This document shows, in pieces, positions 1-8,775 of a stretch of 64,000 nt of DNA (positions are counted from its first letter, which is position 1; every line of letters begins with the position of its first letter). The position numbers and the translations under genes are program-made. The notes under the pieces were generated by a model, which made no database searches, was not told the origin of the DNA, and saw nothing but the letters and a program-made list of their open reading frames with translations. The stretch is taken from assembly GCA_007745635.1 (NCBI GenBank), contig CP036272.1:1189700-1253699 (forward strand). The letters run 5' to 3'. Source of the stretch: Stieleria bergensis (lineage in GTDB: Bacteria > Planctomycetota > Planctomycetia > Pirellulales > Pirellulaceae).

Positions 1-130
1 TCGTTTTCACACTGGGCTTGATCGAGATCGCCTTGCGCTCGCAGGGCGGTCGATTGATTTGCACAATGGTCTGCCCGACAATCGGAGCGATGCCGCGGCA
101 CATGGTTTCGACTTCGGGAAGTTCAGGCAT
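1..130 (-). CDS. mutM: Formamidopyrimidine-DNA glycosylase, 5' end only (window edge)
   Basis: The reverse strand starts with ATG at 130 and reads MPELPEVETMCRGIAPIVGQ, then stays open to the window edge. MPELPEVET is the N-terminal signature of Fpg/MutM: after Met removal Pro2 is the Schiff-base nucleophile and Glu3 the acid that opens the oxidised base. The enzyme excises 8-oxoguanine and formamidopyrimidines in base excision repair. About 43 codons are visible; the helix-two-turn-helix and zinc finger lie outside. The start is 2 bases beyond the stop of the DUF2185 gene, so the two are probably co-transcribed and translationally coupled. Nei (endonuclease VIII) shares PE but not the full MPELPEVET motif. 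Confidence 0.93.
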   Translation of the reverse strand, partial: MPELPEVETMCRGIAPIVGQTIVQINRPPCERKAISIKPSVKT

Positions 131-132
131 CG

Positions 133-804
133 TCAATCGGTGACAGGAGAAAACTGATTGTCTTGATTGCGTTCCCAGTGAGAGTCGATCGCTTCGTCAA
201 TCAGAGGGAGGATGTCAGGATCGTAGTTGGCGATCAAGTTCAGATCATAAATGCCCCAGTTTTCTGGATCATCCAGGTACTCTTGATCTTCGTGGCCGCT
301 GAACAGTCGCCAGCCCGAGTCTTCATCGAAGTCCGGTTCTTCTCGGTACATGTAGCCCACGCCCAGATCGCTCACGGTGACGTCATCGGTGGCAAAACAT
401 TTCTCGGTGCCAGGGATCAGGACCTCAGCTTGATCGGGCGTGATCGCCAGCAACTTTTCCTGTCCCGGTTTAGGTGTCCAGGATTGGAATGTCCATTGTT
501 CTTTGAACTCATTCAGCGGTCCGTCAAGTGATTTGACAATCTCGATCGCTTCGCTGAGCAAGCAGTGCTTTCCAAACGAACCTTGCTTGACTGGATCGGG
601 GATTTCCATCCAAACCCGCTGGCCACCGCCACGCATGAATTGCATCGTCGTGTGCCCTTCATCGATGATGCCCAGGAAATCCTGGCGATCGATCAATTGT
701 GCTTGCAGCATCGCCGGCAGTTCATCCTGACTCTTGGTCACCGCTTTCTTGGGCGCCACGTTTTCATCGGTGGATTCGGTGCAGTAGAAAACTCGGTAGG
801 TCAT
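133..804 (-). CDS. DUF2185 (Imm33-like) domain protein
   Basis: A 223-residue soluble protein. The C-terminal ~90 residues (VGYMYREEPDFDEDSGWRLF, then a G-x-E-D-x-E-Y segment and NYDPDILPLID) match the DUF2185 family, which is also listed among bacterial immunity-protein domains (Imm33). The N-terminal ~120 residues are not recognised. No signal peptide or membrane segment is seen. It lies just upstream of mutM with a 2-base gap, so it is the first visible gene of that operon. A toxin-immunity role is only a family-level suggestion: no toxin gene lies beside it in the visible sequence, and many DUF2185 proteins are orphans. The domain call is fairly secure; the function is unknown. Confidence 0.75.
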   Translation of the reverse strand: MTYRVFYCTESTDENVAPKKAVTKSQDELPAMLQAQLIDRQDFLGIIDEGHTTMQFMRGGGQRVWMEIPDPVKQGSFGKHCLLSEAIEIVKSLDGPLNEFKEQWTFQSWTPKPGQEKLLAITPDQAEVLIPGTEKCFATDDVTVSDLGVGYMYREEPDFDEDSGWRLFSGHEDQEYLDDPENWGIYDLNLIANYDPDILPLIDEAIDSHWERNQDNQFSPVTD

Positions 805-1244
805 GCGGTGTTCTGAGATTGCGTGAGGAAAGCGGTTGTCTGTTTGACGCAGGTGAGTTCGGGAACGCCTGTATCAGTGATTCGCAGGGTGAATGTCGCG
901 GGTTGATCTGGCCGGTCAATCTGGCCGGTCAATCTTGCCGGTCAATGCTGCGGGGCGAATGGTCTCGGTGGGCGGTTATCGAAGCGGTTGGGTGGCGGTT
1001 GACACACCGCTTGGTGGAGGTTTTTGTCGCGTCCTGCTGGTTGGTCTGTTGGCTGGCCACGCGGACCAGTTCGGTTGGCTTTGTCTGACTTGTGGGGCGT
1101 AGGCAAACCCGAATCGGCGTGAAAACACGTGGAAAATCACCAAGTATTTCATGATCTCCCGAGAAACGCTGCGTTGACCAAATCGATCGCTCGGGGGATG
1201 ATATCAGCACCTTTTGAAAGCTTACACGACGGACATAATTGACA
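805..1244. other. Intergenic region between divergent DUF2185 and trpB genes
   Basis: 440 bases between divergent genes, so it should carry promoters for both. No coding sequence is convincing; the short open frames here show no family features. A triple 13 bp repeat lies at 908-946. No Trp-rich leader peptide or terminator hairpin is visible ahead of trpB. Confidence 0.6.
908..946. repeat. Tandem repeat, 13 bp x 3
   Basis: CTGGCCGGTCAAT occurs at 908-920 and 921-933, with a one-base variant at 934-946. It is intergenic and one of several three-copy micro-repeats in this window. Confidence 0.9.
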
Positions 1245-2486
1245 ATGAGTACTTTACCCCAGCAAAGCGAGCCGATGGAAAACGGATCTGCCACTGCTTC
1301 CGTTCCCGACATGAACGGACGTTTTGGCGACTTTGGTGGGCGTTTCGTGCCTGAGACTCTGATGCGAGCTCTGGATCAGCTGGCCGAGGAGTACGAAGCG
1401 GCCAAAAAAGACCCCGAATTTCAGCGTGAGCTGAATCAGCTCCTAAAAACCTTTGTCGGACGTCCCAGCCCGTTCTATTTTGCCAAACGCCTGACCGAGG
1501 CCGCCGGCGGTGCTCAGATCTGGCTCAAGCGGGAAGACCTTAATCATACCGGCGCCCACAAAATCAACAACACGCTTGGCCAAGCTCTGCTGACCTTGCG
1601 AATGGGCAAAACACGCGTGATTGCGGAAACCGGTGCGGGACAGCACGGGGTGGCTTCAGCAACCGCTTGTGCCCATTTCGGTTTGCCTTGCACCGTATTC
1701 ATGGGGGCCGAAGACATCCGCCGTCAAAAGCCCAATGTGTTCAGCATGCAATTGATGGGTGCTCACATTGAATCCGTCGAATCAGGGTCACGAACCTTGC
1801 GTGATGCTGTCAACGAAGCGATGCGAGATTGGATGTCGTCCGTTGAGGACACTCACTACATCATCGGTAGCGTGATCGGACCGCACCCCTTCCCCATGAT
1901 CGTGCGTGATTTTCAGTCGGTGATCGGTCGGGAAACACGTGATCAGTCACGCGAACTCTTGGGCCGTTTGCCCGATTGTGTGGTGGCCTGTGTTGGCGGC
2001 GGCAGTAACGCAGCAGGAATGTTCTATCCCTTCGTCGAAGATGAAGGCGTTCGCTTGGTCGGTGTTGAAGCCGGTGGTCGCGGCTCGCAAGCCGGTGATC
2101 ATGCCGCTCCGATGGCCTTTGGTCAGCCCGGTATTTTGCATGGCAGTTACAGCTACGTTGTCCAAGACGATGACGGCCAAACCTGCGATGTACACAGCAT
2201 GAGTGCGGGTTTGGATTACCCCGGCGTTGGCCCCGAACATAGTTACTGGAAAGATACCGGAAGAGTCGATTATATTCAGTGTGGAGACACCGAAGCGATG
2301 TCGGCATTTGATACACTGTCGCGCACAGAAGGCATCATTCCCGCTTTGGAAACCAGTCACGCCATTGCCAAAGCACTTCAAATCGCAAGCGAAATGTCAG
2401 CCGATCAGCACTTGGTCGTGTGCCTCTCTGGACGCGGCGACAAAGATGCGATGGAGATCGCTCGGCTGAAAGGACAAGAGTTTTAA
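1245..2486 (+). CDS. trpB: Tryptophan synthase beta subunit
   Basis: 413 residues. TrpB condenses indole and L-serine to L-tryptophan using pyridoxal phosphate. Visible motifs are HTGAHKINN with the PLP lysine at residue 106, ETGAGQHG with the catalytic Glu at about 128, and the phosphate-binding GGGSNA near 248. Length and motif order are those of TrpB1-type enzymes. A TTG at 1239 also opens this frame, but ATG 1245 is the more natural start. trpA does not follow, so the alpha subunit must be encoded elsewhere. The next gene, a UPF0173 hydrolase, begins 2 bases after the stop. The N-terminal ~22 residues before [13 protein letters not shown] are a non-conserved extension. Confidence 0.97.
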   Translation: MSTLPQQSEPMENGSATASVPDMNGRFGDFGGRFVPETLMRALDQLAEEYEAAKKDPEFQRELNQLLKTFVGRPSPFYFAKRLTEAAGGAQIWLKREDLNHTGAHKINNTLGQALLTLRMGKTRVIAETGAGQHGVASATACAHFGLPCTVFMGAEDIRRQKPNVFSMQLMGAHIESVESGSRTLRDAVNEAMRDWMSSVEDTHYIIGSVIGPHPFPMIVRDFQSVIGRETRDQSRELLGRLPDCVVACVGGGSNAAGMFYPFVEDEGVRLVGVEAGGRGSQAGDHAAPMAFGQPGILHGSYSYVVQDDDGQTCDVHSMSAGLDYPGVGPEHSYWKDTGRVDYIQCGDTEAMSAFDTLSRTEGIIPALETSHAIAKALQIASEMSADQHLVVCLSGRGDKDAMEIARLKGQEF

Positions 2487-2488
2487 TC

Positions 2489-3172
2489 ATGGTTAAGCTA
2501 ACTTGGTTATCGCACGCCAGCTGGTTGATTGAATCCGGTTCACAGCGTTTGTTGCTGGATCCATTCTTTACCGATAACCCCGTTGCAACCGTCCAGCCGG
2601 ACGCGTTTGAAAACGTCACCGACGTGCTGGTCTCTCACGGTCACTTTGATCATGTGGCCGATGCCGCCGCAATCTTGAAACGCTCAGGAGCGCGGCTGAT
2701 TTCGAACTTCGAAATCGTCCAGTGGTTCGCTGAAAAGCATCAACTGACCAATGCGCTGGCAATGAATCTGGGCGGGGCTGCCGAGCTGGCTGAAGGCGAG
2801 ATCAAAATGGTTCCCGCGCTGCACAGCAGTGGTTTGCCCGATGGTTCGTATGGCGGAACCGCCGCAGGGTTTGTGCTGAAGCTGGAAAACAAACGCATCT
2901 ATTTCGCCTGCGACACCGCTTACTTTGGTGACATGCGTTTCTATGCCGGCGGTGTCGACGTCGCTGTCTTGCCCATTGGTGACCTGTTCACGATGGGGCC
3001 CGCCGATAGTGTTGAAGCGATCAAGCTGATCGGTCCCAAAATCGCATTGCCCACGCACTATGGAACATGGCCTCCGATAGAACAGGATGCCGAAGCCTGG
3101 GCGACGATGGTTCGCGGTGAAACGGATACCAAAGCCGTCGTTCTAGAAGTCGGCGGCAGCTACTCGCTGTAA
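2489..3172 (+). CDS. UPF0173 metal-dependent hydrolase (metallo-beta-lactamase fold)
   Basis: 227 residues. The sequence MVKLTWLSHASWLIESG and the metal-binding SHGHFDHVAD (His50, His52, Asp54, His55) place it in the UPF0173/YtkL group of the metallo-beta-lactamase superfamily. Later ligands are probably the Asp in FACDTAYFGDM and the His in LPTHYGTWP. It is probably a cytosolic Zn-dependent hydrolase of unknown substrate. ATG 2489 is chosen although the frame is open further upstream, because that extension would lie inside trpB and MVKLTWLSH is the family's N-terminus. It is almost certainly co-transcribed with trpB, but no role in tryptophan synthesis is known for the family. Confidence 0.92.
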   Translation: MVKLTWLSHASWLIESGSQRLLLDPFFTDNPVATVQPDAFENVTDVLVSHGHFDHVADAAAILKRSGARLISNFEIVQWFAEKHQLTNALAMNLGGAAELAEGEIKMVPALHSSGLPDGSYGGTAAGFVLKLENKRIYFACDTAYFGDMRFYAGGVDVAVLPIGDLFTMGPADSVEAIKLIGPKIALPTHYGTWPPIEQDAEAWATMVRGETDTKAVVLEVGGSYSL

Positions 3173-3245
3173 CGCCTGCCGAGGCGGCGTCCCGAGCGGA
3201 TGATTCGTCCCGCCCCGCTTGATGCGGGAGACGCCCTGCAAGGCC

Positions 3246-3293
3246 TGCTGGCTGCAAGGACTGCTGGCTGCAAGTGGTGCTGGCTGCAAGTGG
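3246..3293. repeat. Tandem repeat, 16 bp x 3
   Basis: TGCTGGCTGCAAGTGG is repeated three times (first copy with two changes) between the convergent UPF0173 and Rieske genes. No terminator hairpin with a T-run was seen in this 137 bp gap. Confidence 0.85.
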
Positions 3294-3309
3294 TGCAAGG
3301 CTGAGTGAG

Positions 3310-3633
3310 TTATTCGCTTTTCTGTGCAGGCCTTACGAAGACTTCTTCCTCTTCGACTTTGACTTCAAAGCAGTCCACACTGACGCGCGGGTTATCCTCC
3401 CAGGTGCCATCGTTGACGCAGAAACGCCACGCGTGCCAGGGGCAGGTGACCGTTTTGCCTTCCACATGGCCTTCGGCCAGAGAGGCCCCCATGTGAGGGC
3501 AGAGGTCGTCAATCGCGTCCCAGGACCCGTCTTCTTGGCGAAAAACAGCCACCATGCGGCCGTCGACCACCACGGCTCGACCTCGGCCAATTTCAAAGTC
3601 GCTGACCTTCCCAACTGATTCAAAATCGCTCAC
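3310..3633 (-). CDS. Rieske [2Fe-2S] ferredoxin
   Basis: About 107 residues. It carries a complete Rieske cluster signature: CPH (Cys45, His47) and, 17 residues later, CPWH (Cys64, His67), which bind the two irons. There is no membrane segment or oxygenase domain, so it is a small soluble ferredoxin of the NirD/BphA3-like type that passes electrons to an unidentified partner. GTG 3633 is chosen because GGAG precedes it by 10 bases and the family-like text VSDFESVGKVSDF begins there; an upstream GTG at 3696 would add 21 unconserved residues without a ribosome site. It is divergent from the radical SAM gene, which suggests but does not show a redox link. Confidence 0.9.
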   Translation of the reverse strand: MSDFESVGKVSDFEIGRGRAVVVDGRMVAVFRQEDGSWDAIDDLCPHMGASLAEGHVEGKTVTCPWHAWRFCVNDGTWEDNPRVSVDCFEVKVEEEEVFVRPAQKSE

Positions 3634-3786
3634 GACGGGGTTTCTCCGCGGGTAATTCGCAAGATTCTCTTGTCCTTGCGAGGGATAATTGTTCACACTG
3701 AGTGCTCTGATGACACACTGTAGGCGGAAATGCTGCTCGCTTCCACTCCTGCCACGGTCTCCCTTCGATTAACACTCTGTAGCGAC

Positions 3787-5628
3787 ATGATTCAACAGCA
3801 ACGACGCAAGCTTTTAGAATCGCGAGTTTGGCCACACGTGCAAACGCCAGCTCAATACGTTGGTGGTGAACGCAACATCGTGGTCAAAGACCATCGTCAG
3901 GTGAAAGGCAAATTGGCGATTGGTTTTCCCGATGCGTACACGATCGGGATGAGTCACCATGGTTTGCAGGTCTTGTACTCGCTAATGAACCGTCGCCAGG
4001 ACTGGTGTGCTGAGCGTGTCTTCACGCCTTGGCCGGATATGGAGCAATTGCTTCGCCAGTACGATATTCCACTGTATACGCTGGAAACCTTTTCAGCGCT
4101 GTCTGATTTTGATGTCGTGGGATTGAGTCTGCAATACGAGATCAGTTCTCCCAACGTGCTGACGATGATCGACTTGGGCGGCATCCCGCTGTTGTCTGAT
4201 GATCGCACGATTGGTGATCCTTTGTTGGTCGCTGGTGGCCCATGCTGCCAAAACCCTGAACCGATGGCAGAGTACTTTGACGTCATGATCACCGGTGACG
4301 GGGAACCGGCGCTGCCAGTGATTTGTGATCTCTGGTTGGAGCTCAAAGAGCAATACCGCCAGAGCGACGGCAGTTATGCCACCGGCGAACAAGGCCGCCA
4401 GCAACGTGCCGAGGCTTTGGCCCAGGTCGCGCAAAAGCTGGAGTTTGCCTATGTGCCCCGGTTTTATCAGCCTGTTTACAAAGACGGCGATGGACGCATC
4501 GAATCGCTGCAACCCTTGCGCGATGATGTTCCCAAGACATTTGCACCCAGTGTGATCAGCGACTTGGATGGCATTCCACTGCCAACGAGCCCGATTGTGC
4601 CCTACATCGAATGTGTGCATGATCGAATTGCATTAGAGATCATGCGTGGTTGTCCTCACTTGTGCCGTTTCTGCCAGAGCACGGTGATCAAGCGTCCGCT
4701 GCGAATCCGCGAAGTGGAAACGATCGTGGAAGCGGCGTGGGAGAGCTATCTGAACACCGGTCATAACGAGATCAGTATTTTGTCGCTCTCCAGCAGCGAC
4801 TATCCGCATTTCGAACCCTTGGTGCTGCGTTTGCATGAAGTGTTCAAGCCGTTGGGCGTGAATATCTCGGTGCCCAGTTTGCGCGTCAATGATCAATTGC
4901 GTTCCTTACCCAAACTGATCGGCACCGATCGTCGTAGCTCGCTGACGTTGGCCCCTGAAGTGGCTCGGGACGACATGCGAGAACAGATTCGCAAGAAGAT
5001 CAAAAACAGTGATCTGATCGAGGGTTGCCGCAACGCGTTTCAAAATGGATTTGATAGCGTGAAATTGTATTTCATGTGTGGCTTGCCGGGTGAACGCGAG
5101 GTCGACTTGGACGGCATTGTGGACTTGGCCGAAACCATTGCCGGGGTCGGGAAGGAGGTCAATGGGCGTTACGCACGCGTGACCGCCAGTGTGTCCAACT
5201 TCGTTCCCAAAGCTCATACGCCGTACCAGTGGAATGGCATGCAGCGCAGGGAGTACTTTCAATGGGCACACAAGTACCTGTGGAATCGTCGCAAGATTCG
5301 CAGCGTGAACATCAAGTGTCACAACATTGAAACCAGCTTGTTAGAAGGCGTTCTAAGCCGTGGTGATCGGCGTACCGCCAAAGCGATTCGCTTGGCCTGG
5401 GAGCGTGGGGCAAGAATGGACGGCTGGACCGAACACATGGATCCTGATCGTTGGTGGCAAGCGTTGCATGATGCCGGAATTGACATTGAGGCACAGGTGC
5501 ACCAGAAGTACGAATTAATGGATAAGTTGCCCTGGGACCATGTGAACGTAAAATTCGGTCGCAACTACTTGGAAAAGGAACAGGGCAGGGCAACCGTGCA
5601 ATTGGAAGCCATGGCAAACGCGACCTGA
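3787..5628 (+). CDS. B12-binding/radical SAM protein, TIGR03960-like
   Basis: 613 residues. The N-terminal third (AQYVGGERNIVVKDH, FPDAYTIGMSHHGLQVLYSL, GGPCCQNPEP) looks like the B12-binding-like half of TIGR03960 proteins. The radical SAM domain has CxxxCxxC at Cys289/293/296 (RGCPHLCRFCQS), which binds the [4Fe-4S] cluster that cleaves S-adenosylmethionine. The substrate is unknown. Many homologs are fused to or followed by a DUF2344/TIGR03936 domain; here the protein stops after the radical SAM part and no such gene follows. ATG 3787 is chosen over 3730 because the conserved region begins soon after it. No ribosome site is clear. Confidence 0.9.
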   Translation: MIQQQRRKLLESRVWPHVQTPAQYVGGERNIVVKDHRQVKGKLAIGFPDAYTIGMSHHGLQVLYSLMNRRQDWCAERVFTPWPDMEQLLRQYDIPLYTLETFSALSDFDVVGLSLQYEISSPNVLTMIDLGGIPLLSDDRTIGDPLLVAGGPCCQNPEPMAEYFDVMITGDGEPALPVICDLWLELKEQYRQSDGSYATGEQGRQQRAEALAQVAQKLEFAYVPRFYQPVYKDGDGRIESLQPLRDDVPKTFAPSVISDLDGIPLPTSPIVPYIECVHDRIALEIMRGCPHLCRFCQSTVIKRPLRIREVETIVEAAWESYLNTGHNEISILSLSSSDYPHFEPLVLRLHEVFKPLGVNISVPSLRVNDQLRSLPKLIGTDRRSSLTLAPEVARDDMREQIRKKIKNSDLIEGCRNAFQNGFDSVKLYFMCGLPGEREVDLDGIVDLAETIAGVGKEVNGRYARVTASVSNFVPKAHTPYQWNGMQRREYFQWAHKYLWNRRKIRSVNIKCHNIETSLLEGVLSRGDRRTAKAIRLAWERGARMDGWTEHMDPDRWWQALHDAGIDIEAQVHQKYELMDKLPWDHVNVKFGRNYLEKEQGRATVQLEAMANAT

Positions 5629-6091
5629 AGCGAATTCGACGGACGGTTCACTTGGCGCGAAGATTCCGCTTGCGGGAAAGGATTCTGATTTGCTAGGGTC
5701 GCGGGCAGTGCCTCGGATTTGCATCCCGTTTTTGTCACTCGCAGTGGGCTTGGTGTGCGGATCGACCCGATTCGTCTTCCTGTTTCCCCTTCACATGCGC
5801 TGGCAATAGTCTCTATGACGCTTAATGGATTGCTACCGGGACACGGAACGCGGCGCTGATGGCCGATGTGGAAACGACGAGTCATTCCCTGTGATTGTTC
5901 TTGATGATTGTGTGTGGGTTCACATTTGGTGTTTTGCCAAATCGAACCTATGCTTGATCGAATGGTCCAAGTTGATTCGTCCGGCCCAATTTCGTCGCAT
6001 TGTCCCAGTTAGGTGATCGCTGTTGACCACTCCCGCAGTGGGTCCGTGATCGCCCAACGGAATTCCTTTCAGTCATTGGAGCATTGCTCAC
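5629..6091. other. Intergenic, no gene seen
   Basis: 463 bases after the radical SAM gene. Nothing coding is convincing and no terminator with a T-run was found. The last ~30 bases hold the GGAG ribosome site of the FlgM-like gene. Confidence 0.6.
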
Positions 6092-6421
6092 ATGCAGATT
6101 TACGGCCCATTTCGCGTTTCAACCACCAACGCTTCTTCAAACGTTCAAGCAACACAACGCGTTGATGCCAGCCAGGTTGATTCGGTAGATCATCAAGACT
6201 CCTCCGCTCGCAGCGTTGCTGACCGTGGAGTCGTCGACCAGTTGGACCTTAGCCAAGCTGCGACCGCAGCGAGCCGCTTGGATGCCAGTGCATCGGTTGC
6301 CGGCGATGGCATTCGTTTCGATCGCGTCGCTGAAATTCGTCGCCAGATCGCCGACGGAAGCTATGACTCGCCCGAGAAAATGGACGCCGCTCTGGATCGA
6401 TTCCTCGACCTGCTGGGGTAG
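6092..6421 (+). CDS. flgM: FlgM-like anti-sigma-28 factor
   Basis: 109 residues. The C-terminal part (FDRVAEIRRQIADGSYDSPE, then KMDAALDRFLDLLG) matches the FlgM C-terminal helices that bind and hold the flagellar sigma factor FliA. The N-terminal ~70 residues are Ser/Ala/Asp-rich and probably disordered, as in FlgM proteins. GGAG lies 14 bases before ATG 6092. FlgM is normally exported through the flagellar type III apparatus once the hook is complete; part of that apparatus (fliPQR, flhB) is encoded at 45332-48102. The gene is monocistronic here. The gene name rests on the short C-terminal match, so a FlgM-like regulator with another partner is possible. Confidence 0.75.
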   Translation: MQIYGPFRVSTTNASSNVQATQRVDASQVDSVDHQDSSARSVADRGVVDQLDLSQAATAASRLDASASVAGDGIRFDRVAEIRRQIADGSYDSPEKMDAALDRFLDLLG

Positions 6422-6458
6422 ACGAATCGACGGGCAAGCAACGCCGATGACGCTTGCC

Positions 6459-7014
6459 AAGCGTTCGTCGTCCAAACGACGCGAGGATCGAGGATCGAGA
6501 TGCTGGAACACTAATAAGCGCTCATCGACGCTAATTGATTTGTGCTGATTAGTGTTGATTAGCGTTCTCCACCTCCATTGCTTGCCTGCATTCGCGTCCG
6601 AGACGCGTCGCCGTGCCTCGGTGAATGCCGTTCGGCCCGTTTTTGGATCGTGGTGTACCAGGCGTTCGTCATCCAAACGACGCAATGCCTGAGGTCCTGG
6701 AACACTAATAAACGCTCATCGACGCTAATTGATTTGTGCTGATTAGTGTTCATTAGCGTTCTCCATCTCCATCGCTTGCCTGCGTTCGCGTCCGAGGTGC
6801 GTTGCCGTGCCTCGGTGAATGCCGTTCGGCCCGTTTTTGGGTCGTGGTGTACCAAGCGTTCGTCGTCCAAATGACGCAATATCCGAGGTCCGAGATTCTG
6901 GAACACTAATAAGCGCTCATCGACGCTAATTGATTTGTGCTGATTAGCGTTCTCCATCTCCATCGCTTGCCTGTATTCGCGTCCGAGACGCGTCGCCGTG
7001 CCTCGGTGAATGCC
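6459..7014. repeat. Three imperfect tandem copies of a ~200 bp repeat
   Basis: Copies run about 6459-6658, 6659-6853 and 6854-7014, the last truncated. Each has a GCGTTCGTCGTCCAAA start, an AT-rich middle containing ACGCTAAT and ATTAGCGT/ATTAGTG inverted pairs, and a GCGTCGCCGTGCCTCGGTGA block. In copy 3 the ACGCTAAT/ATTAGCGT arms can form an 8 bp stem. Open frames crossing the array translate the repeat and are not genes. Confidence 0.9.
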
Positions 7015-7424
7015 GACGCGAACTCTGAGTAGTCAGCACTGACGAATCACCAGCCAGTCGCGCCGGGCAACGAAGTGTCTAGGCGGCATACTTTGTCTCC
7101 CAATGGATGCAGATTAGACCTGAGTGCTGTTTCATGAAGTGATTTAGGGTGAGTTTCTCCGCCATCGCCCGTGATTTTTATCGCTTATGCCCCCAGGTGG
7201 CAGACAAATGCCAGTTGCCGGGGTAGACTTCGAATAGGTCTTTGGCAGGGCATGACGCTGTCCGCCTGATGGAAACTCATTGGAAAACAGCCTCAGATTG
7301 CTCGCTGGCGATCACCATCCCATCACCACGGATGGTTCAGCAAGCCACGGTTTTCCGACTCGATTGGGTTTCATACTTGATCCCGTCTTCCCCTTGTTGC
7401 GGCAGTTCCCCGTTAGATTGATTG
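7015..7424. other. Intergenic upstream of the Fur-family gene
   Basis: 410 bases without a convincing gene. It must contain the promoter of the Fur-family regulator, but no clear -35/-10 pair or Fur-box palindrome could be picked out by eye. Confidence 0.5.
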
Positions 7425-7979
7425 ATGGTCCAGTCCTCACAACATCCCGTCGAAACATCGCCCGCCGATTCCCCTGATGGCGAGGTGATGACAAAGGTGG
7501 AGGCCTTGGAGGTATCGCTATCACCTCAGGAACGCTTTAGCGAGTACCTACAGACTCGCGGGTTGCGGCAAACCAATCAACGCAAGTTTTTGGTGGAGCA
7601 AGTCTTTGCTCAGCATGACCACTTCGATGCCGAGGAGTTGATTGATCGATTGCCTCGCCGTGGCGAAGAAAACTACGTCAGCACTGCGACCGTTTATCGG
7701 ACGCTCCGCGAATGTGTTGATGCCGGGCTACTGAATTGTTTTCAGCTCGATGGGCGAACGGTTTACGATCATGACTATGGTTACCCACAACATGATCACC
7801 TCTATTGCACTCAGTGTCGCAAGTTGCTGGAATTCCAGAGTGATGAACTGTTGGAAATCCGCGACAAGATGGCTGCCATGCACGGTTTTCGTGTCGAAAG
7901 CCATCGGATGATCATTCAAGGTGTTTGTCGCGAGTGCTCGCGTGCTCGTCGCAAAAAACGCAAGCAAGATTTGGTTTAA
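7425..7979 (+). CDS. Fur-family metal-responsive transcriptional regulator
   Basis: 184 residues. After a ~38-residue acidic extension comes the Fur winged helix (RFSEYLQTRGLRQTNQRKFL, then VSTATVYRTLRECVDAGLL as recognition helix and wing). The dimerisation domain has the H-D-H-x-x-C metal site (PQHDHLYCTQC) and a second CxxC (CREC) for structural zinc. The family represses iron, zinc, manganese or peroxide genes when metallated; the metal cannot be decided here. ATG 7425 gives a longer N-terminus than most Fur proteins; ATG 7488 (MTKVEALEV) is an alternative start. It stands alone, with the next gene on the other strand. Confidence 0.93.
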   Translation: MVQSSQHPVETSPADSPDGEVMTKVEALEVSLSPQERFSEYLQTRGLRQTNQRKFLVEQVFAQHDHFDAEELIDRLPRRGEENYVSTATVYRTLRECVDAGLLNCFQLDGRTVYDHDYGYPQHDHLYCTQCRKLLEFQSDELLEIRDKMAAMHGFRVESHRMIIQGVCRECSRARRKKRKQDLV

Positions 7980-8089
7980 GCGATCACGGGCCCCATCAAA
8001 CGTTTTGCCGTGAGCCACGGTTTGCTTGGTGGGAACTGCCTCGCTAAAAAACGGGCGGAATGGCTAATCGATTGGCCGCCGCTGTCTGG

Positions 8090-8638
8090 CTACAGGCTTT
8101 GCTCGGCGAGCTGCTTGATGATTGCTGCAAACACGGTTTCGTTCTTGTCAAAATCGCGGCTCTCTGCCTGCAGTTGCACGACCAGCACAGGAGGGTCTCC
8201 TTGCGTAAACGCTGCCAGCGAAGGAGTGTCCGCCTCCTCCTCATCGCTCCCTTCGGCCGCCGTGGGCTGGCTGAAGACCTGTTGAGCCGCAATGCGGTCG
8301 GCAGCAGGCAGGTTGGTCAGGAGCACAAATCGGCACTGGATCAGCAAATCGAGGTAGTAAAACCGCAGGTCGATGATCGGAGTGTCCGGCGAAACCAGGT
8401 CCCAGTGCGTGTTCTCACGCTCAACGTCGTCGTATTCCTCGCAGATCGTGGTTTCAATTCGGCTGATCATCTCGTCAACGTCGGCAGCCGGTGACCACTC
8501 TAGGGACAGGAAACCACCACCGGGGATGTCCAGAGTCGCGCCCATGCCGCTGCTGGCTTCCGTCTCCTCGCTGGGGGCGACCGTCCAGTTGTCCGGGTAC
8601 AGGAAACGCAGTCCCATAGAATCAAATTGAGCAGGCAT
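8090..8638 (-). CDS. Hypothetical protein (unknown)
   Basis: 182 residues, not recognised. It begins MPAQFDSMGLRFLYPDNWTV, and the pattern 'protein whose N-terminus describes a folded strand, then GGGFLSLEWSP and a repeated acidic helix' resembles small cytosolic DUF1795/PsbP-like folds, but this is only an impression. There is no signal peptide or membrane segment. An acidic linker (EGSDEEEAD, around residue 130) splits it in two. It is alone between the Fur-family gene and the divergent TPR lipoprotein. Codon use looks like its neighbours and the frame is open throughout, so it is probably a real gene. Confidence 0.7.
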   Translation of the reverse strand: MPAQFDSMGLRFLYPDNWTVAPSEETEASSGMGATLDIPGGGFLSLEWSPAADVDEMISRIETTICEEYDDVERENTHWDLVSPDTPIIDLRFYYLDLLIQCRFVLLTNLPAADRIAAQQVFSQPTAAEGSDEEEADTPSLAAFTQGDPPVLVVQLQAESRDFDKNETVFAAIIKQLAEQSL

Positions 8639-8775
8639 GTTGGCGGTGTTTATCAGGAGGGTTCGAAACGTTCTGCCGAGGAACCGAATTGCGTTCGCCG
8701 GGGCGATTTGCTAGGAGATAGTCTTGCGAATCGACAATCAATCGGAAAGTTCTATTTTACGGGCAATCGCGCGTG

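Noticed and set aside
893-1102. Open frames upstream of trpB, considered as a trp leader peptide
   Set aside because: Trp codons are scattered and not in tandem, and no terminator hairpin precedes trpB.
6137-6963. Minus-strand frames of 130-180 codons across the flgM/repeat region
   Set aside because: They are translations of the ~200 bp repeat and of the antisense of flgM; their protein text repeats with the DNA units.
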